Part shown: piece by piece, positions 44,075-55,135 of the stretch
How the letters are laid out: each line of letters opens with the position of its first letter
Position numbering within the stretch: position 1 is the first letter of the stretch
From: Heterohyrax brucei
Lineage: Eukaryota; Chordata; Mammalia; Hyracoidea; Procaviidae
Length of the DNA stretch: 64,000 bases
Assembly (NCBI GenBank): GCA_028571685.1
Contig: CM053154.1
Span: 12,122,001-12,186,000, forward strand
Reading direction: 5' to 3'
Notes under the pieces: model-generated
What the model was told of the DNA's origin: nothing
What the model saw: the letters and a program-made list of their open reading frames with translations, nothing else
Databases searched by the model: none
Position numbers and translations under genes: made by a program

Positions 44075-44806
44075 TTGCATAAGCCACTGTGTGGGTCCCA
44101 TGAACAGATGGGGAGGCTGGCTCTGCTGACTCAGTGCCAGCACAGTGAGGTCCTAATTAGTCACCAGTGGACCCTCAGCATTGCAGATTCCCCAGGTGGT
44201 GTGGGAAGCCCCAGACTGCTCCCCACGCTCCCACTGTCCCCAACCACAGCCTCGGCAGCTGGCCACTTCCCAGCCAAGGGAGTCCTCACCTTCAGCAGGG
44301 ACCCAGGAAGAGCCCCTGCCTTTAGAAGGGATACAGGAAGCCAACCCTCCTACACCTTCAGCAGGAATCAGAAAAAAAAAAAAAAAACACCTTTAGCAGG
44401 GACTCAGGGGACAGCACCCACTTTCATCAGAGACCCGGGAGAGAATCCCCACCTTCAAGCAGAGACCCAAGAGAGAGCCCCCATCTTCAGCAGAGACCCG
44501 AGCGAGAACCCCCACCATCAAGCAGAGACCCAGGCGAGAGTCCCCACCTTAGCAGGGTCACAGGAGAGAGCTCCTACCTTCAGCAGGGACCTGAGAGAAT
44601 CCTCACCCTCAGCAGGGATCCAGCTAGAGCACTGCCACCCACAGCAGGCTCCAACTTCCCCCTTTCCCCATAGAGGCCCAGAACTCCCATTTCTAGTTCT
44701 CTGCCCTCCCACCTATCCCTTCAAACTCAGGCACTCTCCAGTTAGCCCTGCTTCGCTGTGGCCAGCTACTCCTGCTCCAATTCTGAGCAGATTCCCTGCC
44801 AGATAG
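44075..44806 (+). other. 243-codon frame kept open by a minisatellite
   Basis: Longest open frame of the window. Its first 65 or so codons show no family features, and the rest is repeats with period 10 residues ('FSRDPGRAP', 'FIRDPGENPHLQAETQERAP', 'FSRDLRES'), driven by the roughly 30 bp DNA unit beneath it (30 is divisible by 3). It has no signal peptide, splice context or known domain that I can see. A second frame of the same DNA (44181-44396) is also open, which argues against selection on the protein. Most likely not a gene. Confidence 0.5.
44285..44640. repeat. Minisatellite, about 30 bp unit
   Basis: At least ten imperfect units of the type 'ccttcagcagggacccagga' then 'gagagcccc', with units of 27-36 bases. 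A run of about 17 A (about 44370-44386) interrupts it and produces the 'KKKKK' in the open frame. Unit differences (cagggac, cagagac, catcagagac) look like old divergence. Confidence 0.8.
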
Positions 44807-44957
44807 AAGTTGACCCAGCCCCCAAAGAGGAAAACCTGGCTACCCAGCAGAGTCATAGTGAGCCACACAGAGGATACCAGGACACAGTCAGCAGGTAGGA
44901 ATGGGTCAGTCACTGTCAGAAGGATGCACCTACTACAGGTGCCCACACACTCATCTT

Positions 44958-45392
44958 GAAACCTGTGACAATGTTAGGTTGCATGGCAAAGGGCATCAAG
45001 CTGGAAGTTACAGTTAAGGTTGCTGATCAGCTGATTTGGGACTGGGAAATTATTCTGGATTATCCAGACAGGCTCAATCTAATTATGCAAGTCCTTCCAT
45101 GTAAAGAAGAGGAGACAAACCAGAGGATGGAGAGACGAGATGTGAAAAGGATTCCACTGGCTTTGAAGATAGAGAAGGGGCCACAGGAAATGCAGGCAGC
45201 CTCCAGAAATGGGAAAGGAAATAAATTCTCCCCTAGATCTCCCTGAAAGGAATGGAGCCCTGCCAACACCTGGATCTTAGCCTAGTTAAACCCAGCTTCT
45301 GACCTCCAGGACTGGAAGACGTTACATCTGTTGTTGCTTTAGGCTGCTCGGTTTGTGCTAATTTGTTATAGCAACGGTAGGAAGCTCACACA
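44958..45392 (+). mobile_element. MLT-like LTR
   Basis: 'cctgtgacaatgttaggttg' 'catggcaaagggcatcaag' and the end 'gttgttgctttaggctgctc' 'ggtttgtgctaatttgttat' 'agcaacggtaggaa' match the layout of MLT1/MST LTRs of mammals. Frame 44956-45246 is accidental. Subfamily not fixed. Confidence 0.6.
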
Positions 45393-45545
45393 GTTGACAG
45401 AGCAGAAGGGCCAGGCCTCTGCAAAGGAGCCCTCTCTGTGCCTAGAAGGACCGACCATCTGTCCAGAGGTCCCAGAGTGGGCAGGCACAGTTACTGATTG
45501 GCTGGCTGGAAGAACTGAAGGAGAAGCCAAAACAGAAAGAAAGAA

Positions 45546-45696
45546 AAACCCACTGCAGTCGAGTCGATTCTCATAGCAACTCCATAGAACCGAGTAGAAC
45601 TGCCCTATAGTTTCCAAGGAGCATCTGGCAGATTCAAACTGCTGGCCTTTTTGGTTAGCAAGCATCGCACTTAACCACTGCACCAGCAGGGCTTCT
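45546..45696 (-). mobile_element. AfroSINE, full-length short form
   Basis: Minus-strand SINE near the end of the 45355-45576 frame: 'actgcagtcgagtcgattct' 'catagcaac', 'cgagtagaactgccctatag', 'ttggttagcaagcatcgcac' 'ttaaccactgcaccagcag'. Confidence 0.85.
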
Positions 45697-47059
45697 GAAG
45701 AAGAAGCAAGGCAAAAGAAAAACACTTCATTTCTAACCACTACTCCATCCCTGAAATTGGTAGAAATTCAGAGAAATAAGGTCAACTCCGTTATTACTGG
45801 TTGTATAAAACAGACTTGATCTCACAGCTTTTAGTAATTGAAGTCATATGACTATTTGGAAAAATCTTGACAAAACAATCTGATGATAATGTTTACAGAG
45901 CTAGTAAAATTGTTTTTAAGACACAGAAGGATAAAAGGAACCTAGCAGTGAGTATTTTACAAATTCCTTATTTTGTTAGAAACATTTTGACTTCACTGAC
46001 TAATTACGTGCCATATCAGTATCTAAACCACACAGTACTCAAGTAGTTTTTTAGATGTGGGTAGATTCACACTCAGGCACACCTCCTGCATGGTAGAAGA
46101 TTAAGAGATACTCAAGAAGGAACAGATGTCATATTCAAAGATCCAAAATACATATGTGGATGGTTTTTAGTGGCCTTCAGTGCAGGAAATTCAAGACTTC
46201 TTCCCACTCCACCGGTGAAGAGCAGACCTCTTCCAGTCAAGTGTTTGGCCTCCAGGGTAAGGCCAGGGCTGCACTTCCTAGTGAGTCCTGATGGCTGAGA
46301 GGCCTCTTCTCACTCTTCTAGGCTCAAGGGTCTGTCCTCCCTCAACCCCGGACATAGGGAACTAACAGGATTCTTTCTTGATATTTCATATCTCTAGTTA
46401 CTTGCCTTTCCTGAGTGAGTCAAAATAGCCAGTTGCTTTCTCTGGAGATGTTTAGGAAACAAAGGTCCCCTTTATGGTCAGACTCATCTTACCAGGGAGA
46501 TCTGCCGTGGACCTTGACAGGCTGTTCCACATCATCATTCTCCAGTTCATCTTCCACAGCTCTTCTCAAAATGATCAAAAAAGCACCTTGAATTGTAATG
46601 TCTGAAGAAGGAGGAAAGATACAAAGGGGAAAAGGGGGAGAGATAGGGTGCAAACGGCAGGGATAGAAAGAGATAGGGTGCAAAAAGGCCAGGGTAGCAA
46701 GAAAAGCAGAGAGGAGGAAGGAATGGAGGAAAACCAGAATCGTTTCTAGCTAGTAGTCAGTTGACCTCCCAGCCATGGGGAGTCATGACCAGCATCTGAA
46801 ACACCCTGAAGACTGTCCGAGGAAAGGACCCAAACCTGCCCCTTCAACACTGGTAGCGAAGCATGCACACGTGTGGGAGTGTGATACGCAGGGGTAGAGC
46901 TTGCCAGCACCTTCTTTTATAGCCATTTCCGCATTGAAAACATGAAACATTAATGCTTCCATCCCTCTCTCATTTGGAGACAAAGTTCAGAGTGCCAGGA
47001 TACAGGCTGATGCTTAGAACCCTGTAACCAGAAAGTAGAAAATGCATTTATCCCAAGCT
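45697..47059. other. Unassigned stretch
   Basis: About 1.36 kb; no repeat I can name and no convincing coding sequence. A purine-rich segment lies near 46605-46690 ('agatagggtgcaaacgg' and its near repeat 'agatagggtgcaaaaagg'). Confidence 0.45.
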
Positions 47060-47238
47060 AACAAGCACTGGGAAAAAGTGGAAGACCCTCAACGAGATGG
47101 ACTGACCCAGCCGCTGCAACGACGGACTGAGTGACTGGGAGGGAGGGTGGCACAGGACTAGGCTGTGTTTCATTTCCTGTACACCGAGTCGCCAAGAGTT
47201 AGAAAGGACAGCACAGCAACCAACGACAACAATAATGA
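47060..47238 (+). mobile_element. RTE 3' tail
   Basis: 'ggaagaccctcaacgagatg' 'gactgacccagccgctgcaa' and 'gggtggcacaggactaggct' are the last 170 bases of RTE; the end 'caaccaacgacaacaataat' is its tail. Confidence 0.75.
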
Positions 47239-48883
47239 ACACTGAAAAATAGGGATATTTCTCCTCTTCTCCCCCCTGCCCCACACTAGAGATTTGAGCG
47301 GGAGTGAAGGGGTGGGCTATCAGCGTAGCCTGTGCTTTGAGACATGAATCTGTTAGAAAACAGCTGCCTTCCAAACAGCATTGTGAATTTAAGCAGAGAA
47401 TGATAACCACGATTAACACATTTTGAAGTCTGACAGTAAAATTTAGAGATGCCTGATGGCTTCAGATGACATATGTTTAAGCACACACTGATTTTTCCAA
47501 ACTTCTCGAATTGAGATGGTGTGAAAATAAAGAGGGGTAGGAGAGGTGTTCTGTAATTTATTGGACTATTGCGCAGCAAAGCATTTGTGTGTGGGTGTTT
47601 TCAGGGGAGCAGGGATATTAAGCTCTATTCATTCCCATGTCTGAAATTCTTCCCTCAGGCTACGAAGTTCACCCAGATGCCTAACCATAGGTTTTCAAAG
47701 TGTAGAGGCTTCAGTCCTTAGAGAAGATCCAGTGAAGGTAATATGATCAGTAGAAAAGAAGCTATCCATGTCTCTCCAAGCCTGCATTTTAACAGATACA
47801 AGCATTTATTATTATTGATTAGTTGTGTTTTAATTTGACATTCAACATAGCTCTTTGTCTCCGAGGACTTCAAGACATGCGTATATTCCTTTCTACTCAA
47901 AGTTAATGTTCTGCCTTTCTCCTGAGATCATCCTTCTTAATCCTCTTTAAATACTTCCCTCAAAGCCATCAGCTGTGGTTAACCTCGCAGTCGGAAGACT
48001 GTTTTCGATAGCTCTCCCAAGTCGCAGCATGTTTGAATTTTGATACACCGATATCCGCCTTAGTGAGGCTGGTAGTCCTTGGGGCCAGGGACCTCATTTT
48101 TTCACGCAGCATTTCTTATACATTTTGCAAAGCGTCTTGCGAACTTAGAGCCTTCGGTAAATAACAGACTGCAGCAGTAATGATCACTTTCCATTTCCAC
48201 CCTGGGGACTGTGGTCATCTATATTTTATGGAGATCTCTTTTAACTAGGTCCATTCGTTTTGCAGCAGCGTTCTGAGTGCAGAGTAGGTACCACAGGGCA
48301 CAATTTGCCAGCTAGTCTCTCACAGCAGCGCCAAAGGGACTCCATTTATAACACCCTTAAATAAGGACTGTGATTTGTTGTTGTTCCCGTGCAGGCACCG
48401 GAATGCGCTTGGTGACTCACCCGTAACAAAGGAGCAGCCTTTGCCTGGGCTGTGCTGAGCTCCAGAAGCTTAGTATCCAGAGTCTAGGACACAGAATTCA
48501 ACCGAAGGGAGTTTACTGGGGTTCCTGGAGGAAGCCATCCTGTGGGTGCAAGCTGAGCCCACGGGCTCCTTTACCATCATGAGGGTATACAGCCTTAGAC
48601 ACATGCCATGGCAGCTGGGCCACAGGACTGGCAAAAGATAGGCATCACCTGGGTCCCAGGAGAGGGCTCTAGGCCGCTAGATTTGGATAAATCATCCCGA
48701 GGTTTAGGACCATGTGCCTACTAGTCTTGATTCTCTTTTCCAGATCCTGAGCATCTCTATGCAGAAAACTCACATAACCTAAAACTGACCATCGCCCTTG
48801 AGATCTTAGGCTCTGCAGCAAAGCAGTCTCTGCTTACTAGCCAGGTGGCCTTGGGAGATCAGCCCTTCCTGTGCCTTCATTTC
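47239..48883. other. Unassigned stretch
   Basis: About 1.6 kb. 'gccagggacctcattttttc' near 48084 is weakly L2-like. Minus frames of 123 and 97 codons near 47048-47579 overlap each other and lack motifs. Confidence 0.4.
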
Positions 48884-49032
48884 AGCTACCCCAAAGGTCT
48901 ATAGTTCGAAACCACCAGTGCTCCATGGGAGAAAGATGTGGCAGTCTGCTTCTATAGAGATTTACAGCCTTGGAAACCCTACAGGGTCACTATGAGTCAG
49001 AATCTACTCAGTGGCAGTGGATTTGGCTTGAG
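48884..49032 (+). mobile_element. AfroSINE, long form
   Basis: Sense: 'ccccaaaggtctatagttcg' 'aaaccaccagtgctccatgg' (B-box region), 'gagaaagatgtggcagtctg' 'cttctatagagatttacagc' and 'ggtcactatgagtcagaatc' 'tactcagtggcagtgg'. The first part of the head is lost. Confidence 0.75.
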
Positions 49033-49044
49033 TGGAGCCTCCAT

Positions 49045-49396
49045 TTGGTGGACAGTAGTGGTTGAGGGTGGCATTTTTAGCCTCCCTGCGGACAACCCAA
49101 GCTTGATTCCTGCTTTACCTACCTTGTATACAGACACCACCCATCTGTCAGGGGAAGCTTGCATGTTTTCATGACGCTCAACTGGTTTCAGCAGAGCCTA
49201 TTCACTAAGATGGGCCAGGAGAAAGGCCAGGAGATCTGCTTCTAGAAATCAGCCTTTCAAAACCTTAGGGATCACCATGATCTGAACTGAAATCAGTCAT
49301 CGGGATGGTAACCAACTGGGCAATGGGTTTTTTCCATTCTGCATGGGATCACCAAGAGTCAGGGGTAGACTCAAAAGCAGCCAACAGCAATGAGAT
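49045..49396 (+). mobile_element. SINE with RTE-type 3' body
   Basis: A longer SINE-like form of about 350 bases: head 'ggtggacagtagtggttgag', B-box-like 'caacccaagcttgattcc', middle 'aggcttgcatg'-type region ('ggggaagcttgcatgttttc', 'caactggtttcagcagagcc'), and end 'tctgcatgggatcaccaaga' 'gtcaggggtagactc'. The last 90 bases resemble the end of RTE ('gcatggggtcaccatgagtc'). Confidence 0.55.
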
Positions 49397-49697
49397 TCCA
49401 TTTGCCATCCATGGGGGAAGGTCATAGCATTGACCTCAGAGGGTGAACGTGCAGATGTCACAAGATAATCCACATACCCTGAACAGCACTGCACCGGGCA
49501 CAGAAGCACTCGATACCTAGATGTTAGCTGGGTTTTGTTACACTTATTATCATTGCTTCGGAGCCAGAATCTGACTCCTTTTGCTGCAAGTCTTCAAAGG
49601 TCTACTTGAAGGGACCCTATGAAAGACAAACAGTTAGACCTGTGCCAGAAAAATCATAATTCTGGGAGCCAAAATGTTACTTCTCAGCAATGCCTAC
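49397..49697. other. Unassigned stretch
   Basis: About 300 bases; nothing recognised. Confidence 0.35.
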
Positions 49698-50152
49698 TGT
49701 CTTAGTCACCTGATACTGCTCCAACAGAAAATACCATGAGTGGAAGGCTTCACAAAGAGAAATTTTATTGTCACAGTCCAGTAAGCCACAAATCCATTAC
49801 AAGTTGCAAGTCCATTCAATAAGAGAAATTATCACAGTCCAGCAGGCTAACAGCCCAAATTCAAGGAGAGCATCTCAGCACAGGAACCTCAGGTCCAAAG
49901 GACATGCTCTGCTCTCGGGGCTTCTCTCTTGGTGGTGTGAGTTTTGCAATTTCCTCTGTTCACTTCTCTCCCTTATGGTCCACAAGTTGGTAGCTTGAGT
50001 CCACCTCACTAACACAACAGCAGCCCACGCTCCATCATCGATATCACAGAGGCAGAATTCGCAGCACATGGGAGGAATGGCACCACATTGGGACTCACAG
50101 CCAAGTCAAATCAACACATACATTGGGGGGGGACACAATGCAATCCATGACA
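49698..50152 (-). mobile_element. Solo LTR, family 'A', rearranged variant
   Basis: Antisense, 455 bases, from 'tgtcttagtcacctgatact' to 'caatgcaatccatgaca'. Part of the right U3-like half is replaced: 'gcagcccacgctccatcatc' and 'gaattcgcagcacatg' do not occur in other copies. The segment 'acagtccagtaagccacaaa' 'tccattac' and 'acagtccagcaggctaac' suggests a short internal duplication. Confidence 0.65.
50126..50133. repeat. G8 run
   Basis: 'attggggggggacacaat' within an LTR copy. Confidence 0.7.
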
Positions 50153-50321
50153 CTTCCCTTGGGCAGAACTGGGGAGTCCTGCTACATGGCACCCCCGAAT
50201 ACATCTGTGATCTAAGTTCTTCAGCCCACTAGCACATAGTTTCTTTAATACCAAGTAATAATAACCTGAACAGCCTCACACACCTCCTGCATGACTTCTC
50301 ACCCCTAACCCCTTCCTTCTG

Positions 50322-50378
50322 TGAGTTAGTATCAACTCAATGGCAATGGATTTGGTTTTGATTTTGGCCCCTTTCCTT
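50322..50378 (+). mobile_element. AfroSINE 3' tail fragment
   Basis: 'tgtgagttagtatcaactca' 'atggcaatggatttggtttt' is the SINE end only. It differs from the six-copy motif because the ending is 'ggatttggttttg'. Confidence 0.55.
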
Positions 50379-50944
50379 CTGTTCATATACATGCCAGGCT
50401 TTCTTTATGTCTTCAAATTAGCTGTCTTCTCTCATCTCCCATTCTCTGAATATACTAGTTCCAGTGTCTATCCTATAAAAACTCCTCAGTGCCTGCTTGG
50501 TAAGTGAACCAGTCAACCAGTCATCAATTACTGGGCTATTCATTGCCTCTCAAGCAGCTTACTTGACCCACAAGTAGCCTCCTGGTAAATGTTTGAAGGA
50601 GAGGTGAATCGAGGAGCGAGGGAGACAGAATGGAAGGTAATAGAAGACAAGGCAAACAACATGCCACCTGATGATAGCCACAGATGGAGATCAAGTCTAG
50701 AGAGGATGACACAGGTAGGATAATTACAGAGTAAAGCTAGACAGAGAGTGGTTGTCACAGAGCAGTGGTCTTAGGAAGCAGTCCCACTGGGTTGGATTCT
50801 GTTGAGAGGCCTCAGCCTTTTTAAGTCCCAAATGGTCCAGGCTGCTTAGGAGAACTCCTACTGTCTTAGGTCAAAGGATGGACCTCACATACCTACAAAG
50901 GGCTCTCCTAAGGGAGACTGGAGCTGGAAGCTGAGCTGGATGGG
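50379..50944. other. Unassigned stretch
   Basis: About 570 bases; nothing recognised. Confidence 0.4.
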
Positions 50945-51490
50945 TGTCTTGGTCATCTGGTACTGTTCTAACAGAAATACCATGAGTAGATGGCTTCAGC
51001 AAAGCCAAGTTTATTCTCTCACAATCAGTCCAGTAGCAACTAGATATCTGAATTGAGGACGTTGGCTCCGGGGAAAGCACTCTCTTAATTGGCTCTACAA
51101 GAAGGTCCTTGTGCTGCATCAGTTTTGCTTTGGTCTGAGAGCATCTCGGCACTGGAAACTCAGGTCCGAAGGCATGCTCTGCTCTTGGTGTACTTTCTTG
51201 GATTCATGAGGTCACCAACTCTCTACATGCATCCCTCTCCTTTTATCTCTTGTAGGATAAAAGGATAAAAGTTGATGCAAGTCACACTCCAAGGAAACTC
51301 TCCCAGTAAGGGTGTTGCAGTCCCACCCTAATTGTCTTCTACCATAATCCTATCTATTAACCACAGGCGGAGAGTAAGATTTACATCATAGGAAAATCAC
51401 AAAATGGGGGGCAATCCCACAATACTGGGAAACATAGGCTATTCAGATTGCTAGATATACTTTTTGGCAGATACAATTCAGTCCATGACA
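50945..51490 (-). mobile_element. Complete solo LTR, family 'A'
   Basis: Antisense, 546 bases, from 'tgtcttggtcatctggtact' to 'ttcagtccatgaca'. Contains 'attaaccacaggcggagag', the segment present at 5902-6443. No proviral interior. Confidence 0.75.
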
Positions 51491-52028
51491 GGATTCCTGA
51501 CTGCATTCATGAGCTTGACTTTCACCCAGGACTACACTGAGGTCTCAGCACCTGGGTCTTTGACCAGGGTCTCGACAACCGTTCTGCCCTTTCCAACCTC
51601 AGAAAGTGATGTGAAAACACCTGGGCAGAGGAACTGAAATCCAGATGAATATCTCAAGCCTAACACTTCATACCAACCATGAGGCAACTGAACAGTCACA
51701 TTATTACTACACATCAAATCAACATGCCACCTCTGTGAACAGCTATCCATTTGGTTTTTCTTCTAGAAAAATGTGTTTTATCCTGCCTAGTACTAACCTT
51801 GTTATCTTTGCATCAGTATAGCTTTTAAGGATTCAGTCTGCATAAATTTATACTTTACTTGGAACTCACAGCCTACAAGGAAAGGAAGAAATATAAGCAA
51901 ATATATTTCATAAAGCGTGACAGCACGGGGCCCAACTCACAGCAGCCACTCAAGACATAGTGGCTGTAATGAAAGAGTTCATGAATATGTGCCACAGCAG
52001 AGGTAGAATGTAAGACCCAGCGGTGCAC
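51491..52028. other. Unassigned stretch between two LTRs
   Basis: About 540 bases between LTRs of opposite orientation. I see no gag/pol-like reading frame, so the two LTRs are separate solo copies rather than ends of a provirus. Confidence 0.5.
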
Positions 52029-52553
52029 TGCCATGGAACGAATTGTGTTCCCCAAAAAATATGTGTAGCCCTGTGGCTGGGCCATGAATCCCAGTATCTT
52101 GTAATTGTCCTCCATTCTCTGGTTTTCCTATGCTGTGTGTCAAAGGATTAGGGTGGGGCTGTAAATCCCTTCATAGGATCACCTCCCTGCTCCACTGTAA
52201 AGGCAGTTTCCCTGGAGCATGGCTTGCCCCACCCTTAATCCTTTCATCCTGCAAGAGATGAAAGGAAAGAGAAGAAAGTAGAGAATTGGGAATCTCACGC
52301 CATCAAGAAAGCTGCACCAGAGAAAGGAGCATCCTTCAAACCTGAGGTTCCTGTGTCAAGATGCTCCCTGGACAAAGACTGATGCAACACCAGACTTTCC
52401 TCTAGACCCAACAAGTGTGAAAGCCTTCCCCTGGAGCAGGCATCCTAAATTTGTACTTGTAGCCTACCTGACTGCATACGGAGTAAACCTTCCTTTGTTA
52501 AAGCCATCCACCCTGTGGTATTTCTGTTAGAGCAGCACTGACTGACTGAAACA
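52029..52553 (+). mobile_element. Complete solo LTR, family 'A'
   Basis: Sense, 525 bases, TGCCATGGAACGAATTGTGT ... GACTGAAACA, closest in layout to the 2615-3136 copy (both lack the 'ctgcctgtggttaac' segment). Confidence 0.75.
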
Positions 52554-54127
52554 GGCACCAAGAAAGGGAATGAGATGTATTAGAAAGGGAACTTGTGTTG
52601 AATCATGGGAGACAGGTAGAATGCACTTGATTGTTGTCACTTGGGGAACTTGGTGGGGGAGGTTCTAACTGCAAAAGTGCTTGTTGAAAAAAAACTTGAA
52701 CATTACACAAAGTATGAAGAAGAGAGCAAAAATCGCTGACAGGTAGATTTGACAAGTGAAATTTAAATAGATGAAGAGGAAGTGGCAGAGCAGTGATGGA
52801 ACTCAAGTCAGTAAGGAAACAGGCCTGCTGAGCTCTAGTACATGAAGGGAGAGTACGGGGGATAGCCCAGGGGTGCAGGAGAAATTCTTTCAGCCATACT
52901 GTGGAGTCTCGAGTCAAAGAAATGTTGCTGAGACTTCAAAAATAGAAAGAATCCAGTACTGGTTCTTTGGAGAGAAAGATGAGGCAGAGGGAGAACTTAT
53001 GGATGATCAGTGCCATCCCAGAGCAGTCTGGGGAGGCTGAGAAATTTGAGTTTGACCGAGAAGACTCTTGCTCTTATCTCTACAGTGGTCAAAAGCCTTT
53101 GCCAACTCATTAGGCCTACTTAGCCAGAAAGAAATGAGATTCCTGCTATCACCAGAAAGAAAAGAACATCACCTCAACTGCCAGGAGCCAGTCCCAACAC
53201 TTTTCAGGGTCCTGCACGGAGGGAGGGAATGCACGGCGGGAAATGAATAAAGGAGACAGGAAAGACTTTTCTGGTTTAAGGCAGCCCGACCCAGAGAGCA
53301 AGAGATCTGTGTGTCGAGAGCTGTCCATCTTTATTCATTATAGGTCAGGTGACATAATGTTCACCCAGTTTTCTTCATCATATAAACTATTGGTTAACAA
53401 GAAACTGACCCATCATTATTGGCTAACAAGAAAGTGAACCCTCGTGTTCTTCTTCTTCTACTTAATTGCCAATGCTTTTTGGATAATGGTTTGAACCAGG
53501 TGTTAAATGTCAATGAACACAATTAATGGTTTTATTCGTACCTCAAAGTGGAAGGTACGGAGGGGTAAACTTCTCAAGGCTTCACCATTTGGCTGTCTCC
53601 ATTTGTTTCTCTAAGTTTTTATTTATATCTTCCTGTGCAGATAGTAAGTGCCCGCCATTCCCTAATTAAGCCAGCTGCACTAAGAAAAATGTTTCTTCAG
53701 TGTTTATCAGTTTGCTATACCAACTATAAAGAATCTAGAAGTTTATTTGTTCTTTTTTGCTGTACCGAGTGAGATGCTTGTGTAGTTTTAATGGCTATGT
53801 GGAGAGTTGTCCTTGGAAAGCCTTTCAAGGGTTAGCTTGTAAACCTGTGTATGTGGAGAAAAGGGTGGGGGGAATGCAATTATGGGGAAGCCAGTGAAGC
53901 TGGGCAGGCCTCAGTGCTATTAGGCATGCTGCATTGAAATCCATTCCTCTGATCTCTATACCCCAGAAGTTCCTGGTCAGATTTTCCCAGTATAATCTCA
54001 TAAACCAAGGGGTTGTGAAGCCCCTCTTAGGAGGCACCTCCTTGATACTCATGTTGGGAGAGGGGGGCCCACTCCTGACACTCAGCCTTAACCAAACAAG
54101 TCCAAACTAACTTTCAGAATTTGGACA
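52554..54127. other. Unassigned stretch
   Basis: About 1.57 kb. The part 53260-53840 has an LTR-like composition (antisense 'ctttattcattataggtcag' may hide an AATAAA-type signal) but I cannot define ends. No gene seen; the 104-codon minus frame 52603-52917 lacks features. Confidence 0.4.
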
Positions 54128-54204
54128 GGAGTTTTGGTGGCACAGTGGTGAAGCACAGCATTTCTGCAGCAGAAAGATGTGGCCATCTGCTTCTGTAGAA
54201 ATTG
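54128..54204 (+). mobile_element. AfroSINE head fragment
   Basis: 'ggagttttggtggcacagtg' 'gtgaagcacagcatttctg' and 'gaaagatgtggccatctgct' 'tctgtag' are sense SINE sequence cut off by an RTE insertion at 54206. Confidence 0.6.
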
Positions 54205-54205
54205 G

Positions 54206-54625
54206 TGGTTGTTATTAGGTGCCGTCAAGTTCATTCCAACTCATAGAGACCCTAGGCACAACAGAATGAAATGCTGCCCAGTCTTGCACCATGTCCACAA
54301 TCATTTTTATGTTTAAGCTCTTTGTTGCAGCCACTGTGTCAGTCCATCTTGTTGAGGGTCTTCCTTGTTTTCCGCTGACCCTCCACTCTAACAAGCATAA
54401 TGTCCTTCTCTAGGAACTGATTCCTGTTAACAACATGTCCAAAGTTTGTAAGACACAGTCTTGCCATCTTTCTTCCCAAGGAGCTTTCTGACTGTACTTC
54501 TTCCAGAACAGATCTGTAGTCCATGGTACATTCAGTATTCTTCTCCACACCACAATTCAAAGGCATCAAGTCTTCTTCTGTGTTCCTTGTTCACTGTCCA
54601 GCTTTTAGCACGTAAACCAGAAACT
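54206..54625 (-). mobile_element. RTE 3' end, antisense
   Basis: Begins with the reversed RTE tail 'gttgttattaggtgccgtca' and runs through 'ttgcaccatgtccacaatca', 'ttgagggtcttccttgtttt' and 'acattcagtattcttctcca'. Minus frame 54339-54569 reads 'MMPLNCGVEKNTECTMDY' and 'VRVEGQRKTRKTLNKMD', from the C-terminal end of RTE. Confidence 0.8.
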
Positions 54626-54632
54626 ACATCAA

Positions 54633-55135
54633 CATGAGACCAGAAGAACTACATGGTACCCAGCCACAAACAAAGACTGCCCTTGCAGGGAACTCAACAA
54701 AGAGTCCCCGATGGAGCAGGAGAAATGTAGGGTGAATAATTCAATCTCTAATAAAAAGACCAGACTTGATGGTCTGATGGGTGGAAGGGTCCTGGAGGAC
54801 GTTACCCCTGGACACTCTGTTAGCCCAGAACTGAACCATTCCAGAAGCCAACTCCTCAAAGAAAGATAGAACCAGTCTGCAAGACATAGAATGACATCAG
54901 TGAAGAGTATGCTTCTCAGCTTCGGTAGATACAGAAGGCTAACTGGGCAGCTGCTGTCCAGAGGCAAGGTGAGAAGACGGAACAGGAAGGGAGATGGCTG
55001 AGTGGACACGAGAAATATGAGGTGGAGGGGAAGAGTGTGCTATCAGACTATAGGGAAAGCAGTTAGGCAAAGCATGTGCAAGTTTTTATATGAGAAACTG
55101 ACTGGGATTCTAAACTTTCACTTAAAACATAATGA
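54633..55135 (+). mobile_element. L1 3'UTR, older subfamily
   Basis: Sense: 'gagaccagaagaactacatg' 'gtacccagccac' corresponds to 'gaccagaagaaccagatggt' of the long L1, and the end near 55063-55130 to its last bases. Diverged more than the 8.3-9.1 kb copy. Confidence 0.55.

Noticed and set aside
44285..44640. CRISPR array
   Set aside because: The repeated units are directly adjacent and imperfect without unique spacers, and the genome context is mammalian; this is a minisatellite.
45366..45740. 124-codon minus frame
   Set aside because: It spans an AfroSINE and flanking sequence; the middle ('LLVQWLSAMLANQKGQQFE') is simply the tRNA-like head translated.
49698..52553. Provirus bounded by the LTRs
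   Set aside because: The LTRs differ in orientation, and the 540 and 790 base intervals show no gag, pro, pol or env-like frame.
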